Assembly: GCA_900155695.1 (NCBI GenBank)
Contig: FUHL01000001.1
Location: 434,001-498,000 of the forward strand
Direction: 5' to 3'
DNA from: Serratia symbiotica
GTDB lineage: Bacteria > Pseudomonadota > Gammaproteobacteria > Enterobacterales > Enterobacteriaceae
DNA: 64,000 nucleotides
The first letter of the stretch is position 1, and every line of letters starts with the position of its first letter. The notes beneath the pieces were generated by a model, which had not been told where the DNA came from, searched no databases, and saw nothing but the letters and a program-made list of their open reading frames with translations. This document shows positions 48,810 through 60,771 of the stretch, one piece after another. The translations under genes were made by a program, and so were the position numbers.

Positions 48810-50437
48810 ATTAAATAAATATAATGAATTTAATCTTCCTAAAAAATAGACTATAAAATATATGTTATACTAAAATATACTCTCTAATTATGTTTAGAGA
48901 CAGGATGCAGTAAAGGCATGCTTAATATATAAAAAATTTAATAAGCATTGCTTACAAAATCTCAATGTAGCATTGTAAGCAATAACATTGCTACTAATAT
49001 TAATACATGGATATAAAAGATAATAATTAAGTCCACAGCTATATATTGATCATTCTTCTACTACTTTTAGTAAATACTACATGGCCTCAATAATTTTCAC
49101 CCTCCTCTTGAGGATCAAGGTGAGGCATATTCATTTGATAGATGAAAGCTAAAGATTTAATCTTGTATTATATCACATGTTAAATTGTAATGACAGAAAA
49201 CTGTAATTTAAGGTACTTATCATTCACTATCCTTGTAATTCATCACCACTATATAACACTGCATATCTTTTACTACACTCATCCATTCTATATTTAATTA
49301 TATCATCAGTCTTTATTTGGGGGTAGATCTAATAACTTGTGCCCTGCCTTATAGGAAAGAAAATATAGATAAAAGTATTAGTAGCAATATTATTAAATAC
49401 GTGAATAAATTAAGTATAGTATTATAAATACTACTATAAGAAATCTGTATTATAAAACACGCAAAATTATCTTGCTTGCAAAAAACTTAACATTGGACTG
49501 CTCTAATTTAATTTTCATAAATAAAAGAATTGATTATCTTTGTAGTGTATTAGTATTTAATAAAATATTTTGATATTTGTATCATAGTTAAATATTAGTA
49601 GAAAAAATAGATGCTGGAGAATGAAAAGATAATCTTTTTATTTTCAGTATTACAGATAACTATTATATTATATGAAAGATAGACTGTAAATTTAGATTAA
49701 AGTATATCGTAGCATTATATAATATTCTAGAGTTTCTTGATATTCAAAATAAATAAACTCTTATATTAATCATGATTGCAATAAAAGTATATGAGTATTG
49801 CTCTTTCCATATTAACTCTAGCCATGATATTTTATCATATGATATTTGGTAGCTAAAAATGAAGTAATTGATATATTCCAATATCCTCTTTCATAAGAGG
49901 AGAGATTGATATCCACTCTAGTGTGTAATTTATTATTTCTATTGTTAGTAGCACTTAAGATATTATAGTCTATATCGATAATACTAGTATCGCTATAATA
50001 ATAAAAAACTTGTATTAATTGATAAAATAATTAGACAGTGCTTGCATGAAGTTATTACTGTCATATAAATACTGCAAATACCTAAAATATATACAACATC
50101 ATGGCCATAAAGTAATAATAGATAGGCTATCATAGCCATTTACTTAGCTTTTTACTACATGTTATCCTTTAAAACTATTTGTTACTTCCATTATATTTAG
50201 ATAAAGTTTTATTGTTATCATAAAACTAATTTTAATACAATTACCTATTTTATAATGCAAAAATGTTTATTATTATTAAAATAATCACTCTATTCTATAT
50301 TCGAGAAATGCGCCATTTAGAATGCATGGTTCTCCTTAAAAGATATGTGTATTATCAAATTTAAACAATGATTCAAGATTAGTTATAATATAAATAAAAT
50401 ATTATATATCTCTTATTTTAATGTATTGGGAGGGAAA
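48810..50437. other. gene-free stretch where truD, surE and pcm are expected
   Basis: About 1.6 kb, against roughly 2.4 kb of genes in E. coli. No frame resembles the missing genes. Two GC-richer hairpins stand out: 49098-49122 (TCCTC-TT-GAGGA inside CACC/GGTG) and TCCTCTT-TCAT-AAGAGGA (49884-49901). Confidence 0.65.
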
Positions 50438-51397
50438 ATGGGCATTGGGATTCCAATGATAAATTTACGTCAGGTTGCAACGTGCATGATATTCAGTTTA
50501 TGGCTAGTCAGTTGCACAAATTATAGATCAATATCAGCCCCTATTAGCAATATCAGCTGCGATAAAGTCAAGAATCAGAAAACTATCTGTAATGATAGTC
50601 ATATCATTTCTAAACGCATTTATGAGTCAATATCTAGAGGGAGATTCAGCAATAAAACATATACTGTTAAGCAAGGAGATACACTATTTTATATTGCTTG
50701 GATTACTGGCAAGCACTTTTTAGATTTGGCAGAACATAATAATATACCTATACCTTATAGATTACAGATAGGTCAAAAAATTCAATGTGATCATCTTTCC
50801 TTCAATAAAGATAGAAGCATACTTACAGTAATTGATGCCACTGGCAGTGGAATACCTCGTATTCCATCCAGTAACCAAATAGAAACTACAATAGTTAATT
50901 ATGAAGTAACTAAGACACATTCAAATGAAGAAGCTAAAAATAAATTATCACCCGTAGGAGTGAGAGACATAGTCTCTCATATGGCTATCCCAATCAAAAC
51001 TTTACCTGTTAGTAGCCATGTATTTGTAAGATCTTGGATATGGCCAACAGATGGAAAAATTATTAATAACTTTTCTTTATCCGAAGGTGGCAATAAAGGT
51101 ATTGATATCGTTGGAACTTATGGTGAGCCTGTATTAGCTGCTGCTGATGGTCGTGTAGTATATGCAGGCAATGCTTTACGTGGTTACGGAAATTTAGTAA
51201 TTATCAAGCATAATGATGATTATCTCAGTGCTTATGCGCACAATGCGACAATACTAGTTAGGGAGCAACAAGCAGTAAAAGCCGGTCAAAAAGTAGCGAC
51301 TATGGGTGATACTGGAACTAGTTCAGTACGGTTACATTTTGAAATTCGTTATAAAGGAAAATCTGTTAACCCGCTGGGTCATCTGCCACCGAGATAA
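50438..51397 (+). CDS. nlpD: NlpD, LysM/M23-domain lipoprotein activator of amidase
   Basis: Outer-membrane lipoprotein that activates the amidase AmiC during septum splitting in E. coli. 319 residues from the ATG at 50438, which has GGGAGG just before it; the family length is 379. The order is signal sequence with lipobox WLVSC, a shortened spacer, a LysM domain (YTVKQGDTLFYIAWITG), a second shortened spacer, and an M23 domain (GGNKGIDI, DGRVVYAGNALRGYGNLV, AYAHN, LHFEIRYKGKSVNP). The zinc ligands are incomplete, as in E. coli NlpD, so it is a degenerate activator. The glutamine-rich spacer of E. coli is lost. rpoS, which follows in E. coli, is missing. Confidence 0.96.
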   Translation: MGIGIPMINLRQVATCMIFSLWLVSCTNYRSISAPISNISCDKVKNQKTICNDSHIISKRIYESISRGRFSNKTYTVKQGDTLFYIAWITGKHFLDLAEHNNIPIPYRLQIGQKIQCDHLSFNKDRSILTVIDATGSGIPRIPSSNQIETTIVNYEVTKTHSNEEAKNKLSPVGVRDIVSHMAIPIKTLPVSSHVFVRSWIWPTDGKIINNFSLSEGGNKGIDIVGTYGEPVLAAADGRVVYAGNALRGYGNLVIIKHNDDYLSAYAHNATILVREQQAVKAGQKVATMGDTGTSSVRLHFEIRYKGKSVNPLGHLPPR

Positions 51398-51620
51398 AAT
51401 TATTAGAATATATCAGATTCAGATTGCATAATAAACTTAAAATTAATTATTAATGCAAAAATACTGATTCGCAGTAAATCATGCTTAAATTTCATGCTAA
51501 AATAAATTTTTTTAAACATCCAATTAACTTCAATATTTTTAACTTCAATATTATAGGATGTGGATTAATATATAAAACGTAAACAATTTATTTAAAATAG
51601 TAAAAGTGAAATGACTCTTA

Positions 51621-54212
51621 CTATTTATTTCCTGTAGTCTGTGACTCAATCATGTTTTTTAACTTATAGAGCCACTCTAGTGCCTGCAATGGTGTTAATG
51701 AATCTAAGTTAAGTTTCTGTAAAAATGTCACTACCGGTGGAAGAGTACGCTCGAATAATTTTATATGAGTCTGATCTATATGATCATCAGATGTATTTGT
51801 GGGAAGCAATTCCAATTCACACAGTTTTTGTTTAGCGCGTTTAATGACATCATATGGAAGACCAGCTAGCGCAGCAACTGCTAATCCGTAGCTTTTACTT
51901 GCTGCACCTTCTTGTACACTATGCATAAAAGCAATACTGTCACTATTTTCTAGTGCATGTAGATGTACGTTGAATACGCTTTTTATTTTTTTCGATAGTA
52001 TAGTTAACTCAAAATAGTGAGTAGCAAATAGTGTCATAGATTGAATCTGCTGCGCTAATTTTTCAGCGCATGCCCAAGCTAATGATAAACCATCGTAAGT
52101 AGAGGTGCCACGGCCAATTTCATCTATCAGTACTAAGCTATGTTTAGTGGCATTATGCAAAATATTGGCTGTTTCAGTCATTTCTACCATAAAAGTAGAA
52201 CGACCCGAAGCCAAATCATCTGAAGCGCCAATGCGAGTAAAAATACGATCTACTGGTCCTATATAGGCTATAGTGGCCGGGACATAGCTGCCGATATACG
52301 CCATCAAAACAATTAATGCTGTTTGACGCATATAAGTGCTTTTACCTCCCATATTAGGACCAGTAATAATTAGCATGCGTCGTTTGGAAGATAATATGAG
52401 CGGATTGGCTATAAAAGGTTCACTGAGTACTTGTTCTAACACAGGGTGGCGACCTTCAGTAATGTGAATCCCTGATTGTTCGCTTATCGTTGGACATACA
52501 TAGTGTAATGTATCTGCACGTTCAGATAGATTACTCAGTACGTCTAATTCAGCTATTGCTGAAGCACTTTTCTGCAATTCTTCCAAATATGGCAATAGTA
52601 AATCGAATAGATGTTCGTACAATCTTTTTTCTATTGACAAGGCCTTTCCTTGAGCCGTCAAAACTTTTTCTTCATATTCTTTTAGTTCAGGAATAATATA
52701 GCGCTCAACAGTTTTCAATGTTTGGCGTCGGATGTAGTGTATAGGCACTAAATGGCTTTGTGCTCTATTGATCTGAATATAATAGCCGTGTATGTTATTA
52801 AAGCTTATTTTTAGAGCATCAATGCCTAACTTTTCACGCTCACGAATTTCTAGTTGTTTTAAATAGTCGCTAATACCAACTGCTAGTGCACGTAATTCGT
52901 CAAGCTCATGATTATACCCCAAAGCAATAACACCGCCATCACGTAGCAGTAGCGGTGGTGATTCAACTATTGCTCGTTTTAATAAATCTGATAGTTCATC
53001 GAACTGACTAACCTGAAATAGTAATTGCTGTACATGTCTTACTCTGATATTGTGCAAACACGCCTGAATATTTGGTAACTGCTCTAACGCATGACGCATA
53101 CGTGTAAGATCACGTGGACGAGCTGTACGTAATGCAATACGCGCTAGAATGCGTTCCTGATCGCCTATTTTCCGTAAAAAGGGTTTTAATTCGCTATATG
53201 AATCTTGTAGTTGTCCAATCGTCTGCTCTCGATCATGTAATGTGTTGATATTGCGTGTTGGCATGTGCAACCAACGCTTTAGCATGCGACTGCCCATGGG
53301 GGTTTCCGTATAGTCGATAATCATTGCAAGTGTATTTTCAGTACCTCCAGATAAGTTTTGGGTGAGCTCTAGATTACGACGTGTAGTTGGATCTATAATG
53401 ATGCTATGCTTTTGCCCTTCCATTGTAATGCTTCGAATATGTGGAAGGGAGGTACGCTGAGTGTCTTTTACATATTGTAATAAGCAACCTGCGGCACGTA
53501 ATGCTTTATGGGCCTGTTCAACGCCAAACCCCATCAAATCGCGGGTCCCAAATTGCATATTCAGTTGCTGATATGCAGTCTCGAGATCAAATTCCCATAA
53601 TTGTCGTCTGCGAAGACCGTGCCGTTGTTCAATCAGACCTATATTTTGAAAGGTTTCCGGATACAGTAACTCAACTGGATTAGTCCGCTGTAATTCTGCT
53701 TCCATGCTTTCTTCATTTTGTACTTCAGTGATACAAAAACGACCAGAACTCACGTCTAACGTCGAATAGCCAAAACCGTGAGAATCTTGCCATATTGCTG
53801 CTAATAGGTTATCTAGACGTTCTGGAAGCAGTGCTTCATCGGTAATGGTGCCTGGGGTAATGATTCGCACCACTGTACGATTTAATAATCCTTTACTTTT
53901 CCCTGCATCGTTGATTTGCTCGCAGATAGCGACAGATTCACCTAAATGTACAAGTTTAGACAAATAGGTTTCTACTGCATGGTATGGTATACCAGCCATT
54001 GGTATTGGGTTTCCTAATGAAGTTCCACGTTGAGTGAGAACAATATCTAACAACTGTGATGCGCGTTTTGCGTCCTCATAAAATAATTCGTAAAAGTCAC
54101 CAATGCGATAAAATAATAGAATTTCAGGGTGTTGCGCCTTTATAGATAAATACTGCTGTATCATTGGCGTATGATTTGTTAAGTCCATATTAATAGGCTC
54201 TTTCATGTTCAT
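51621..54212 (-). CDS. mutS: DNA mismatch repair protein MutS
   Basis: Recognises mismatches and, in the family, signals to MutL. 863 residues from the first ATG; the ATG at 54188 gives 855 (853 in E. coli) and has an AGAG box 9 bases before it, so it may be the real start. Mismatch-binding [11 protein letters not shown], Walker [18 protein letters not shown], Walker [19 protein letters not shown] and the helix-turn-helix region are intact. The gene is convergent with nlpD. A 15-bp tandem repeat (54217-54246) sits just upstream of the first ATG. MutL is not in this window. Confidence 0.98.
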   Translation of the reverse strand: MNMKEPINMDLTNHTPMIQQYLSIKAQHPEILLFYRIGDFYELFYEDAKRASQLLDIVLTQRGTSLGNPIPMAGIPYHAVETYLSKLVHLGESVAICEQINDAGKSKGLLNRTVVRIITPGTITDEALLPERLDNLLAAIWQDSHGFGYSTLDVSSGRFCITEVQNEESMEAELQRTNPVELLYPETFQNIGLIEQRHGLRRRQLWEFDLETAYQQLNMQFGTRDLMGFGVEQAHKALRAAGCLLQYVKDTQRTSLPHIRSITMEGQKHSIIIDPTTRRNLELTQNLSGGTENTLAMIIDYTETPMGSRMLKRWLHMPTRNINTLHDREQTIGQLQDSYSELKPFLRKIGDQERILARIALRTARPRDLTRMRHALEQLPNIQACLHNIRVRHVQQLLFQVSQFDELSDLLKRAIVESPPLLLRDGGVIALGYNHELDELRALAVGISDYLKQLEIREREKLGIDALKISFNNIHGYYIQINRAQSHLVPIHYIRRQTLKTVERYIIPELKEYEEKVLTAQGKALSIEKRLYEHLFDLLLPYLEELQKSASAIAELDVLSNLSERADTLHYVCPTISEQSGIHITEGRHPVLEQVLSEPFIANPLILSSKRRMLIITGPNMGGKSTYMRQTALIVLMAYIGSYVPATIAYIGPVDRIFTRIGASDDLASGRSTFMVEMTETANILHNATKHSLVLIDEIGRGTSTYDGLSLAWACAEKLAQQIQSMTLFATHYFELTILSKKIKSVFNVHLHALENSDSIAFMHSVQEGAASKSYGLAVAALAGLPYDVIKRAKQKLCELELLPTNTSDDHIDQTHIKLFERTLPPVVTFLQKLNLDSLTPLQALEWLYKLKNMIESQTTGNK

Positions 54213-54780
54213 TTTGCTAGGTTTATGATTACTAGGTTTATGAGTATTTTGTACACTTCACTACTATTTGATATATGAATGAAAGTGACTAAAATACTTA
54301 TAAAATGTGTTGAAGATGCTTATCTTATTTCTATAAATCAATAAATGATTCATATATTTTAATATAATTTTTCCTAAATAAAAGGCACTTAATATGACCA
54401 GTCAATAATCATCAAAATTAAAATATAAAAGCTTTTATATTTATCAGCAGATCTGCTTATATATGCGATATGACTAGATTAGTTAAGAATTACATATGTG
54501 TAGATACTTACTTTAGAGGATAATAATTATCTGGAGAGATGTAATAGTAGTAACGGTGCATGATTATTACTGCAATATACTGTAATAGAAACTTCACTAT
54601 ATTCATGTGCAAACTGAACATTTTAAAAAAGCAGTATTTCATTTCGTTTACTATTTAAAGTATATCAATATGAAAGACAAGTTGGGAATGCCATGTATAG
54701 CATGTCTCGAAAGAGTAGGAGTGGTAAGTCAATTAATTAACAATCACTCACGTATTTTATTTTTTCTATTACTAATGCCA
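54213..54780. other. gap between mutS and mdfA
   Basis: 568 bases. The first part holds the tandem repeat CTAGGTTTATGATTA / CTAGGTTTATGAGTA (54217-54246). A 64-codon GTG-started frame (54607-54801, +) overlaps the mdfA end and resembles no family, so it is not called. Confidence 0.6.
54217..54246. repeat. two-copy tandem repeat, 15-bp period, before mutS
   Basis: CTAGGTTTATGATTA (54217-54231) is followed by CTAGGTTTATGAGTA (54232-54246), with one mismatch. It begins 5 bases upstream of the first possible mutS ATG. Confidence 0.8.
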
Positions 54781-55947
54781 TTAGCGATGGTAAAGGAATA
54801 AGACTACAAACGCTAGCCAGCATAGACCACTCATGACGTTAAAAAAATTAAATAATTCACTACCTCCACATAAATAAGAAAATTTAGCTATTTCTATACC
54901 GACAGTAAATACTAACATGCTTATAATACTCATTATAGACGATACAGTGCCATTGCTTACATTGCTGGAAAATAAAGTTAATCGATATAGACCAGCGTTG
55001 GATAGACCAATACCAAAAGCATATAGACTAAGTCCCATTGTCATCCATAGGTAAGCATGGCTGAAAAAATGAGTCGCTAGTGCAGCAATAAGTACTCCCA
55101 ACATCATTGGGGGTGCTGCCCACTTAATTAACGTCTCGACACTATTTTTGCCTGTCATATATACTAACGTTAAGTTACCAAGAATTAATGCACCAAATAC
55201 CGGAATTTGTAAAAGTCCGTAATTCAGTGTTGATAGTGATTCACCACTGATTAGGATGACTGGCGATTGAGCAATCCAAGCCAGTAGCGGTAGGATAGCA
55301 AAACCTATCGCTAATGAACCGCAGATAAACTTGTGGTTACTTAATACTTGGCAATAGTCTCTCCATAAGTGCGTAATAGAAAATTTATCGCCACGCAACT
55401 TTGCTGTTTCTGGCATCACTTTCCACAAACCATAGAATGAAATAGCCGCTAACCACGCACACAACACAAACATACTTTGCCACGGAGCAACATGAAGGAG
55501 TGCCGCTCCAGCTAATGGACCAATCAATGGAGCGATCAGTGCAACATTAGCCATCAGTGCAGTAATTTTAATACATAATCTTTCTTCAAACGATTCTTGA
55601 ATAGTGGCATATCCAATTGCGCCGATAAAGCACAGACCAATGCCCTGTAAGAAACGCATAAAAATAAATTGCTCAATGTTCGTCACTAATAAAATAGCCA
55701 GGCAAGACAAAATAAAGAACGCTACGCCACCTAACATTACTGGTCTGCGTCCACATCGATCTGATAGGGGGCCAAGCAACCACTGTAAAAAGATGCCACC
55801 TGCAAGATAGGCAGTCATCGATGTTGGAACCCATTCTGCTCCAGCCTTAAAATGCGTTACCACTGCTAGCATACCTGGCTGGATCATATCGTTACCGATA
55901 TAGGTAGTGAATTCAAAAAGAACTAGATAAAGTGGAAATAAAAACAC
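54781..55947 (-). CDS. mdfA: MdfA multidrug efflux transporter, shortened N-terminus
   Basis: Proton-driven MFS exporter of drugs and cations in the inner membrane. 388 residues from a GTG at 55947, against 410 in E. coli. Similarity begins at [20 protein letters not shown], which keeps the membrane glutamate and aspartate of helix 1. STAYLAGG-type [37 protein letters not shown] with the key arginine, and the rest of the 12-helix fold are intact. The first 14 or so family residues are missing. Just upstream, ARLG-like codons (RLG) occur in another frame before a stop, so the N-terminus was lost by a frameshift or substitution. A G-rich stretch before the GTG may serve as ribosome-binding site. 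The protein may still fold because helix 1 is complete. Confidence 0.92.
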   Translation of the reverse strand: MFLFPLYLVLFEFTTYIGNDMIQPGMLAVVTHFKAGAEWVPTSMTAYLAGGIFLQWLLGPLSDRCGRRPVMLGGVAFFILSCLAILLVTNIEQFIFMRFLQGIGLCFIGAIGYATIQESFEERLCIKITALMANVALIAPLIGPLAGAALLHVAPWQSMFVLCAWLAAISFYGLWKVMPETAKLRGDKFSITHLWRDYCQVLSNHKFICGSLAIGFAILPLLAWIAQSPVILISGESLSTLNYGLLQIPVFGALILGNLTLVYMTGKNSVETLIKWAAPPMMLGVLIAALATHFFSHAYLWMTMGLSLYAFGIGLSNAGLYRLTLFSSNVSNGTVSSIMSIISMLVFTVGIEIAKFSYLCGGSELFNFFNVMSGLCWLAFVVLFLYHR

Positions 55948-58900
55948 TTCTTGACCCCCAACCTATTTTAGGTAGTAATGTTATTTACATATTTATTATA
56001 CTGACAGTCAAGAATAAAAATAAGTTGCTAGAACACATAGAGTACATACATAACTAATGTATGGCAGCTATTTTGAAGACAAATGCCTACCTTAGCAAGG
56101 TAGATGTTTAGTTTAAGTTATGCTGTTATTTTATTAAGAATGACATTTATATACTATGATTTAGAAAGATAAAATTTGACATTTAATTTATATTAAGAGC
56201 CTAGATTATTCCTATTGATCTATCAAGATAATCAATGCTTATGAGAATTAGTTAGTAAAATATCGTATTAAAGGTAAATACAATATTCAATAAAAGCTTC
56301 GTTTTTGTAATTCCTTTTCACGCTATTAGAAAATCATAAAAATACAAATACTAATAATCATCTAGTTATTAGATAGAATTGTAATCATATTAATTTAGAC
56401 TAATATAACTAATGCATTTAAAACACCTTACTTAAATAACCTCCATAGTTTATAGGAGAACTATACGATAGTCTTGCATTTTTGCCATCCAAAGCAAAGT
56501 CATTGAAATTAGTCTACCGTACAATCTTGTTGACTGGTTTAAAACCCAATGCTGAGTGATGCATTAATACCAATATGTAATTTAGTATTATTAACACTTA
56601 TATCACTATCAGGCAGTATGTGCACCTCCTATAGAAGGTAGGAATGCCATTTATAAAACATTATAACTCTTATAGTAAAAAATAGTATCAGCAAGCATAT
56701 ACTTATAATATCGATAGCAATGATTATTGCAATTTAGTTAACCTGGCATTCGATACAATTACTTTTACTAAAGCTTTAAAGATCTTGATACTGCTTACTT
56801 CCTTTCTGTAAAACTATTATGCGTCAATTGACTTTTTTCTTCATTACCGGATAACACAACGATCAAGTCAGTTTTATCAATGCAATACGAGTTGATAGGG
56901 GGAACACACTTACTGAATATGTAATAAAACATTCCTATTTAAACTAAAAATATGGGCTTTTAATAAGTGTGCATGGAAGAAAACGCACACGCAGTCTATC
57001 CTATCTCTTATTCTCCGTTGCCATGAAGTGAGTTATTTTACGTTAATAATTATCGCTCGTTATTATGTGTTTTGATCGCCATTGATGATATGAATAATCA
57101 ATAGTTACACTTACCATATCCAATACTTGAAATACTTCTTTAATCTCAGTAATATCATTGACTAATGATAAATATTATCTATACCTATTCTAGTATAATA
57201 TCTGTTCATGGCTCACAAAAAAACATGTCATAGCCCCTTGTGTTATTCAATACAGATATGTAAAGCAAGACAGCATGTTTGGAGGTCATAACTGATTATA
57301 CAAGCTAGCACATAGTCAAGTAATTTAATGTGTTGCTGTCTAATAATCTCAGATGTAATAAAGATGGCTCTTCTGCTTGGCATATCATATTGCGAAGTGA
57401 CTAACTATTGATAGCTATAATGATTAAAACAATCATCTACAATTTGCAATGAACTATGTATATTGATGATATACTCCTCTCTCGATTGAGTAAATGCAAA
57501 AACTATCCTTATTCTTTTTTCCTGCGTGTATACTATCAGCTATAGACAGTACTACAATGTAACCATAGCTGTAACTTACTTTTAAAAATCTAAACCATAG
57601 GAACAATTATTCCTGATTTACCGTGATAGATATAATAAGATGCCGTATCCATGCTCTACAATTTGCATTATTACCGGGATTGTACATGTCATAACCGCTT
57701 GATATACAACGACTAGAGTCATCGCCATCAGATGATTATTACTAATATTCATTCATATTGCTAACGTAATGAATTGATATACTAGAAGACATTAATGACG
57801 AAATAGAGAGGGTAGATAGCACTTCGCTGTTAGCTACAGCGGGTCAAGAAATGACTAATCTGACTTATTTATCGGTCAATATTAGATTCAGATGCAAGAG
57901 CTAATAGCTAATTATTTTTAATAGTCTAAGCATGTAAATAAAACAAATAACAGCGTCTTTGTCCACCTGTAGATTATTGCATAGTATTTCCCTTACATAT
58001 CTATCGTATCATTGAATGTACACAAGCTATGCGACTGATCGTCTTTCAAATCAGTAATCTTTCTCTTGAGATAGGAAAAACCTTTACTAACACACCGTAA
58101 CTGGCTCACGACTGCGGTTAATACCACAATCCTTAGCAATAATACTCTGTCTCAGAATCTTACTGGGTGAAATAACAGGCCTAAGAGGTAATGGAGGAAA
58201 GTATCCATAAGCATGGCTATTAGTTATGATCTAGACATCTGTGAAATACAGTAGTAAGGCAGCATCGATTGCATAGGAAGTATTATATGATAATAAAATC
58301 GGATTGATTCTACATAACCTCTTGATAATAATAGGTGTTTAATATGCTATCAATGTATAATATATAAAACGATATTGCAATTTGTAAACGTATTCTCTTT
58401 ACTGATCAAGATACGCTTCTTGATGCAGTTTGTACATAACCAGCAATAAACACGCCATATGGATTTGATTGAGTGAGCGCATAAGTTTTTAAAAAGCCGC
58501 ACATGAACATTTTCCAGTCGGAAGGCTATCATTCTACTCTACATAACTAGTTAACTCTTGTCGCATGTGGTAAAAATAGTTTGAATAGAGACTAGAGAGC
58601 CTGCCATAAAAGAAAAAGTCAGTGCATGCAGTGTTTAAATACACCAAAAAATAATGACTCAGAATGAAATGTTAAATAATAGATTCAATGTCTTCATCAA
58701 GGACTTCAGTCGTTACTGAATATAGCTTTTATGATAAGCGTTATTGAAAAGACATGGGTTTGGAAATATATGGTTTAACATGATCAATAAATTTCTATTG
58801 ACACTCTTTTTCTATCAATCGGCAAAGTTCCTTAGCTTGTAGAAAGACAGTCACTATCTATTATTGATTAATGTAATAGAAAAGTTGCTGAATTGGTTTG

Positions 58901-59314
58901 CGTTTATGAAGAGTTCCGCCTATGTTTTGAGGAAAAACTATCTGACTGGGTGGAGACGCAATGATATTCTCCTATATTAGTAGCAGTTACGTCAGATACC
59001 ACTTCTGTCTGCTCACCTTTCACTCTTCTTATAACTAGTACATGAACACATACGGTTAGTCATACTAGATAAACTTGAGTGTTAATGAAGGCCTTCTCAT
59101 TGACGCATCATCTTCGTCGTTAAGATCAGGCGCTATATCTTGGTCATTGCTGCAATCACTTAAGCAGATAGTGCAGGATTCAGTATCGGTTATTGAGGGG
59201 ATCTAACAACATACGATTTAAAAAACTCCTCACTAAATAGACATAGAGTCGTCTGTATCAAAACCTATTACGGTGCAACAGAGTTACATGACGATTGTAC
59301 ATAGAAGGCGTACT
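55948..59314. other. long decayed stretch between mdfA and pyrI
   Basis: About 3.4 kb without an intact gene. From about 56.8 to 59.3 kb it is clearly less AT-rich than other gaps (I count about 27 G or C in 58081-58140, and 24 or so were read by eye in a similar line). Frames of 30-45 codons are open on both strands but broken by stops, and I cannot assign them. E. coli ridA and mgtA, the neighbours downstream of pyrI, could not be recognised. Confidence 0.6.
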
Positions 59315-59340
59315 AAAGACAGATTACAATTTCTGTCTTT
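59315..59340 (-). terminator. probable terminator after pyrI
   Basis: AAAGACAGA (59315-59323) pairs perfectly with TCTGTCTTT (59332-59340) across an 8-base loop, 28 bases beyond the pyrI stop. The following minus-strand U run is short, so termination may be weak. Confidence 0.6.
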
Positions 59341-59367
59341 TGCATAATGTTGACTGCGAAATATAAA

Positions 59368-59826
59368 TTAAGGACTAATCTGATGTATGAAATCTCTCTC
59401 GCAATATCGGCATTGTATTGCAGTATTGCGATTATACGATTCAATACTTAAACTAAACACTACCGGTTCACTCCGACTAATACAATTGCTATTGGAACAA
59501 ATTAGTATGTCATTAATATTATTTTTTAGACTCAGTGTAAGCTTACGTACCACTATGTAGTTATTGATATAGTTTACTGTCGCATAAGGGGTATAGATAG
59601 CAAGTTGATTGGTTTGTTTTGTAGTCAGGATAGTGTTTTCAATTTTAATCAAATCTTTTCGACCTAGTGTATTAGAAGGCAAATTTAAACCAATAGTAAT
59701 GGGATAATCCGTAGCAGTTAGATTAAATAACGTCACTAACTTAAAACCGATTTTCGTTGGAATATGATCAATCACTGTGCCAAATTTCATTGCTTCAACT
59801 TGTGTTTTTTTATTTTTAATCATCAT
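59368..59826 (-). CDS. pyrI: aspartate carbamoyltransferase regulatory chain
   Basis: Allosteric subunit of aspartate carbamoyltransferase that binds CTP and ATP. 152 residues against 153 in E. coli. The N-terminal allosteric domain carries [20 protein letters not shown] and [19 protein letters not shown]. The C-terminal zinc domain keeps the four cysteines (CSNSNC and CRYC). It lies 15 bases after pyrB. Retaining the regulatory chain suggests that feedback control of pyrimidine synthesis has survived, unlike most regulation in this window. Confidence 0.97.
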   Translation of the reverse strand: MMIKNKKTQVEAMKFGTVIDHIPTKIGFKLVTLFNLTATDYPITIGLNLPSNTLGRKDLIKIENTILTTKQTNQLAIYTPYATVNYINNYIVVRKLTLSLKNNINDILICSNSNCISRSEPVVFSLSIESYNRNTAIQCRYCERDFIHQISP

Positions 59827-59841
59827 TTTGTCTTATTATGG

Positions 59842-60771
59842 CTATAAAGTTTCTTTCATTACTAGCGCTAAAATTGCTTGACGAGCGAAAATACCATTTC
59901 CCGCCTGTTGAAAATAGTATGCGTATGGCGTGTGATCTACTTCCATATCAATTTCATCAATGCGTGGCAACGGATGTAATACCTTTAAGTTATTACGTGC
60001 GCTGACTAAATCTATTGCACGTAGTACACATTGTTTTTTCATATTGATATATTCATAGGAATTAAGTCGTTCTTTTTGGACTCGTGTCATGTAAAGAATA
60101 TCCAATTTTGGCATCACTTCTTGAATATTATTATGTATACTATACTCAAGCCCTTTTTCATTTAGCATTCTCAGGATATAAGGTGGCATTGTCAGTGCAT
60201 CTGGAGCGATAAAATAGAAATTATTACCTTTAAATTTGGCCATCGCTTGTGTCAGCGAATGGACGGTCCGACCATATTTTAAATCTCCGACAATGGCGAT
60301 ATTGATATGATTGAGGCGACCTTGGGTTTCCTTAATAGTAAGGAGATCCAGTATGGTCTGAGTCGGATGCTGATTAGCACCATCGCCTGCATTAAATATC
60401 GGCGTCCCTCTAGAACATTCTGATGCCATGCGTGCCGCTCCATCCTGCGGATGACGTATTACGATAGCATCTACATAAGTACTAATCACTGAAAGGGTAT
60501 CAGCTAAAGTTTCTCCTTTTTTACCCAACGATGTATTATTTCCGTCTGCAAAACCGACTACAGATGCACCTAGGCGATGTATTGCGGTTTCAAATGATAA
60601 ACGGGTTCTGCTGGAAGCTTCAAAAAAACAACTTGCAATTACTTTATGTTGCAATAGTTCTGGCCTCGGATGAGCCTTTAAGCTAGAAGCGGTACTTAGA
60701 ATGAGCTCCAGATCTTTTCGGCTGAGGTCATGAATAGAAATAATATGTTTTTTATATAGTGAATTAACCAT
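59842..60771 (-). CDS. pyrB: aspartate carbamoyltransferase catalytic chain
   Basis: First committed step of pyrimidine synthesis, condensing carbamoyl phosphate and aspartate. 309 residues against 311 in E. coli. It has the carbamoyl-phosphate motif [13 protein letters not shown], the lysine loop [36 protein letters not shown] and [11 protein letters not shown]. It is transcribed with pyrI. I do not see the pyrL leader peptide or attenuator of E. coli upstream, but the region is too AT-rich to be certain. Confidence 0.98.
   Translation of the reverse strand: MVNSLYKKHIISIHDLSRKDLELILSTASSLKAHPRPELLQHKVIASCFFEASSRTRLSFETAIHRLGASVVGFADGNNTSLGKKGETLADTLSVISTYVDAIVIRHPQDGAARMASECSRGTPIFNAGDGANQHPTQTILDLLTIKETQGRLNHINIAIVGDLKYGRTVHSLTQAMAKFKGNNFYFIAPDALTMPPYILRMLNEKGLEYSIHNNIQEVMPKLDILYMTRVQKERLNSYEYINMKKQCVLRAIDLVSARNNLKVLHPLPRIDEIDMEVDHTPYAYYFQQAGNGIFARQAILALVMKETL

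Noticed and set aside
54607-54801. 64-codon GTG-started frame overlapping the mdfA 3' end
   Set aside because: Overlaps a real gene on the other strand and matches no family.
58350-58532. 60-codon frame on the minus strand
   Set aside because: Lies in the decayed 56.8-59.3 kb stretch; not an intact gene and not recognised.
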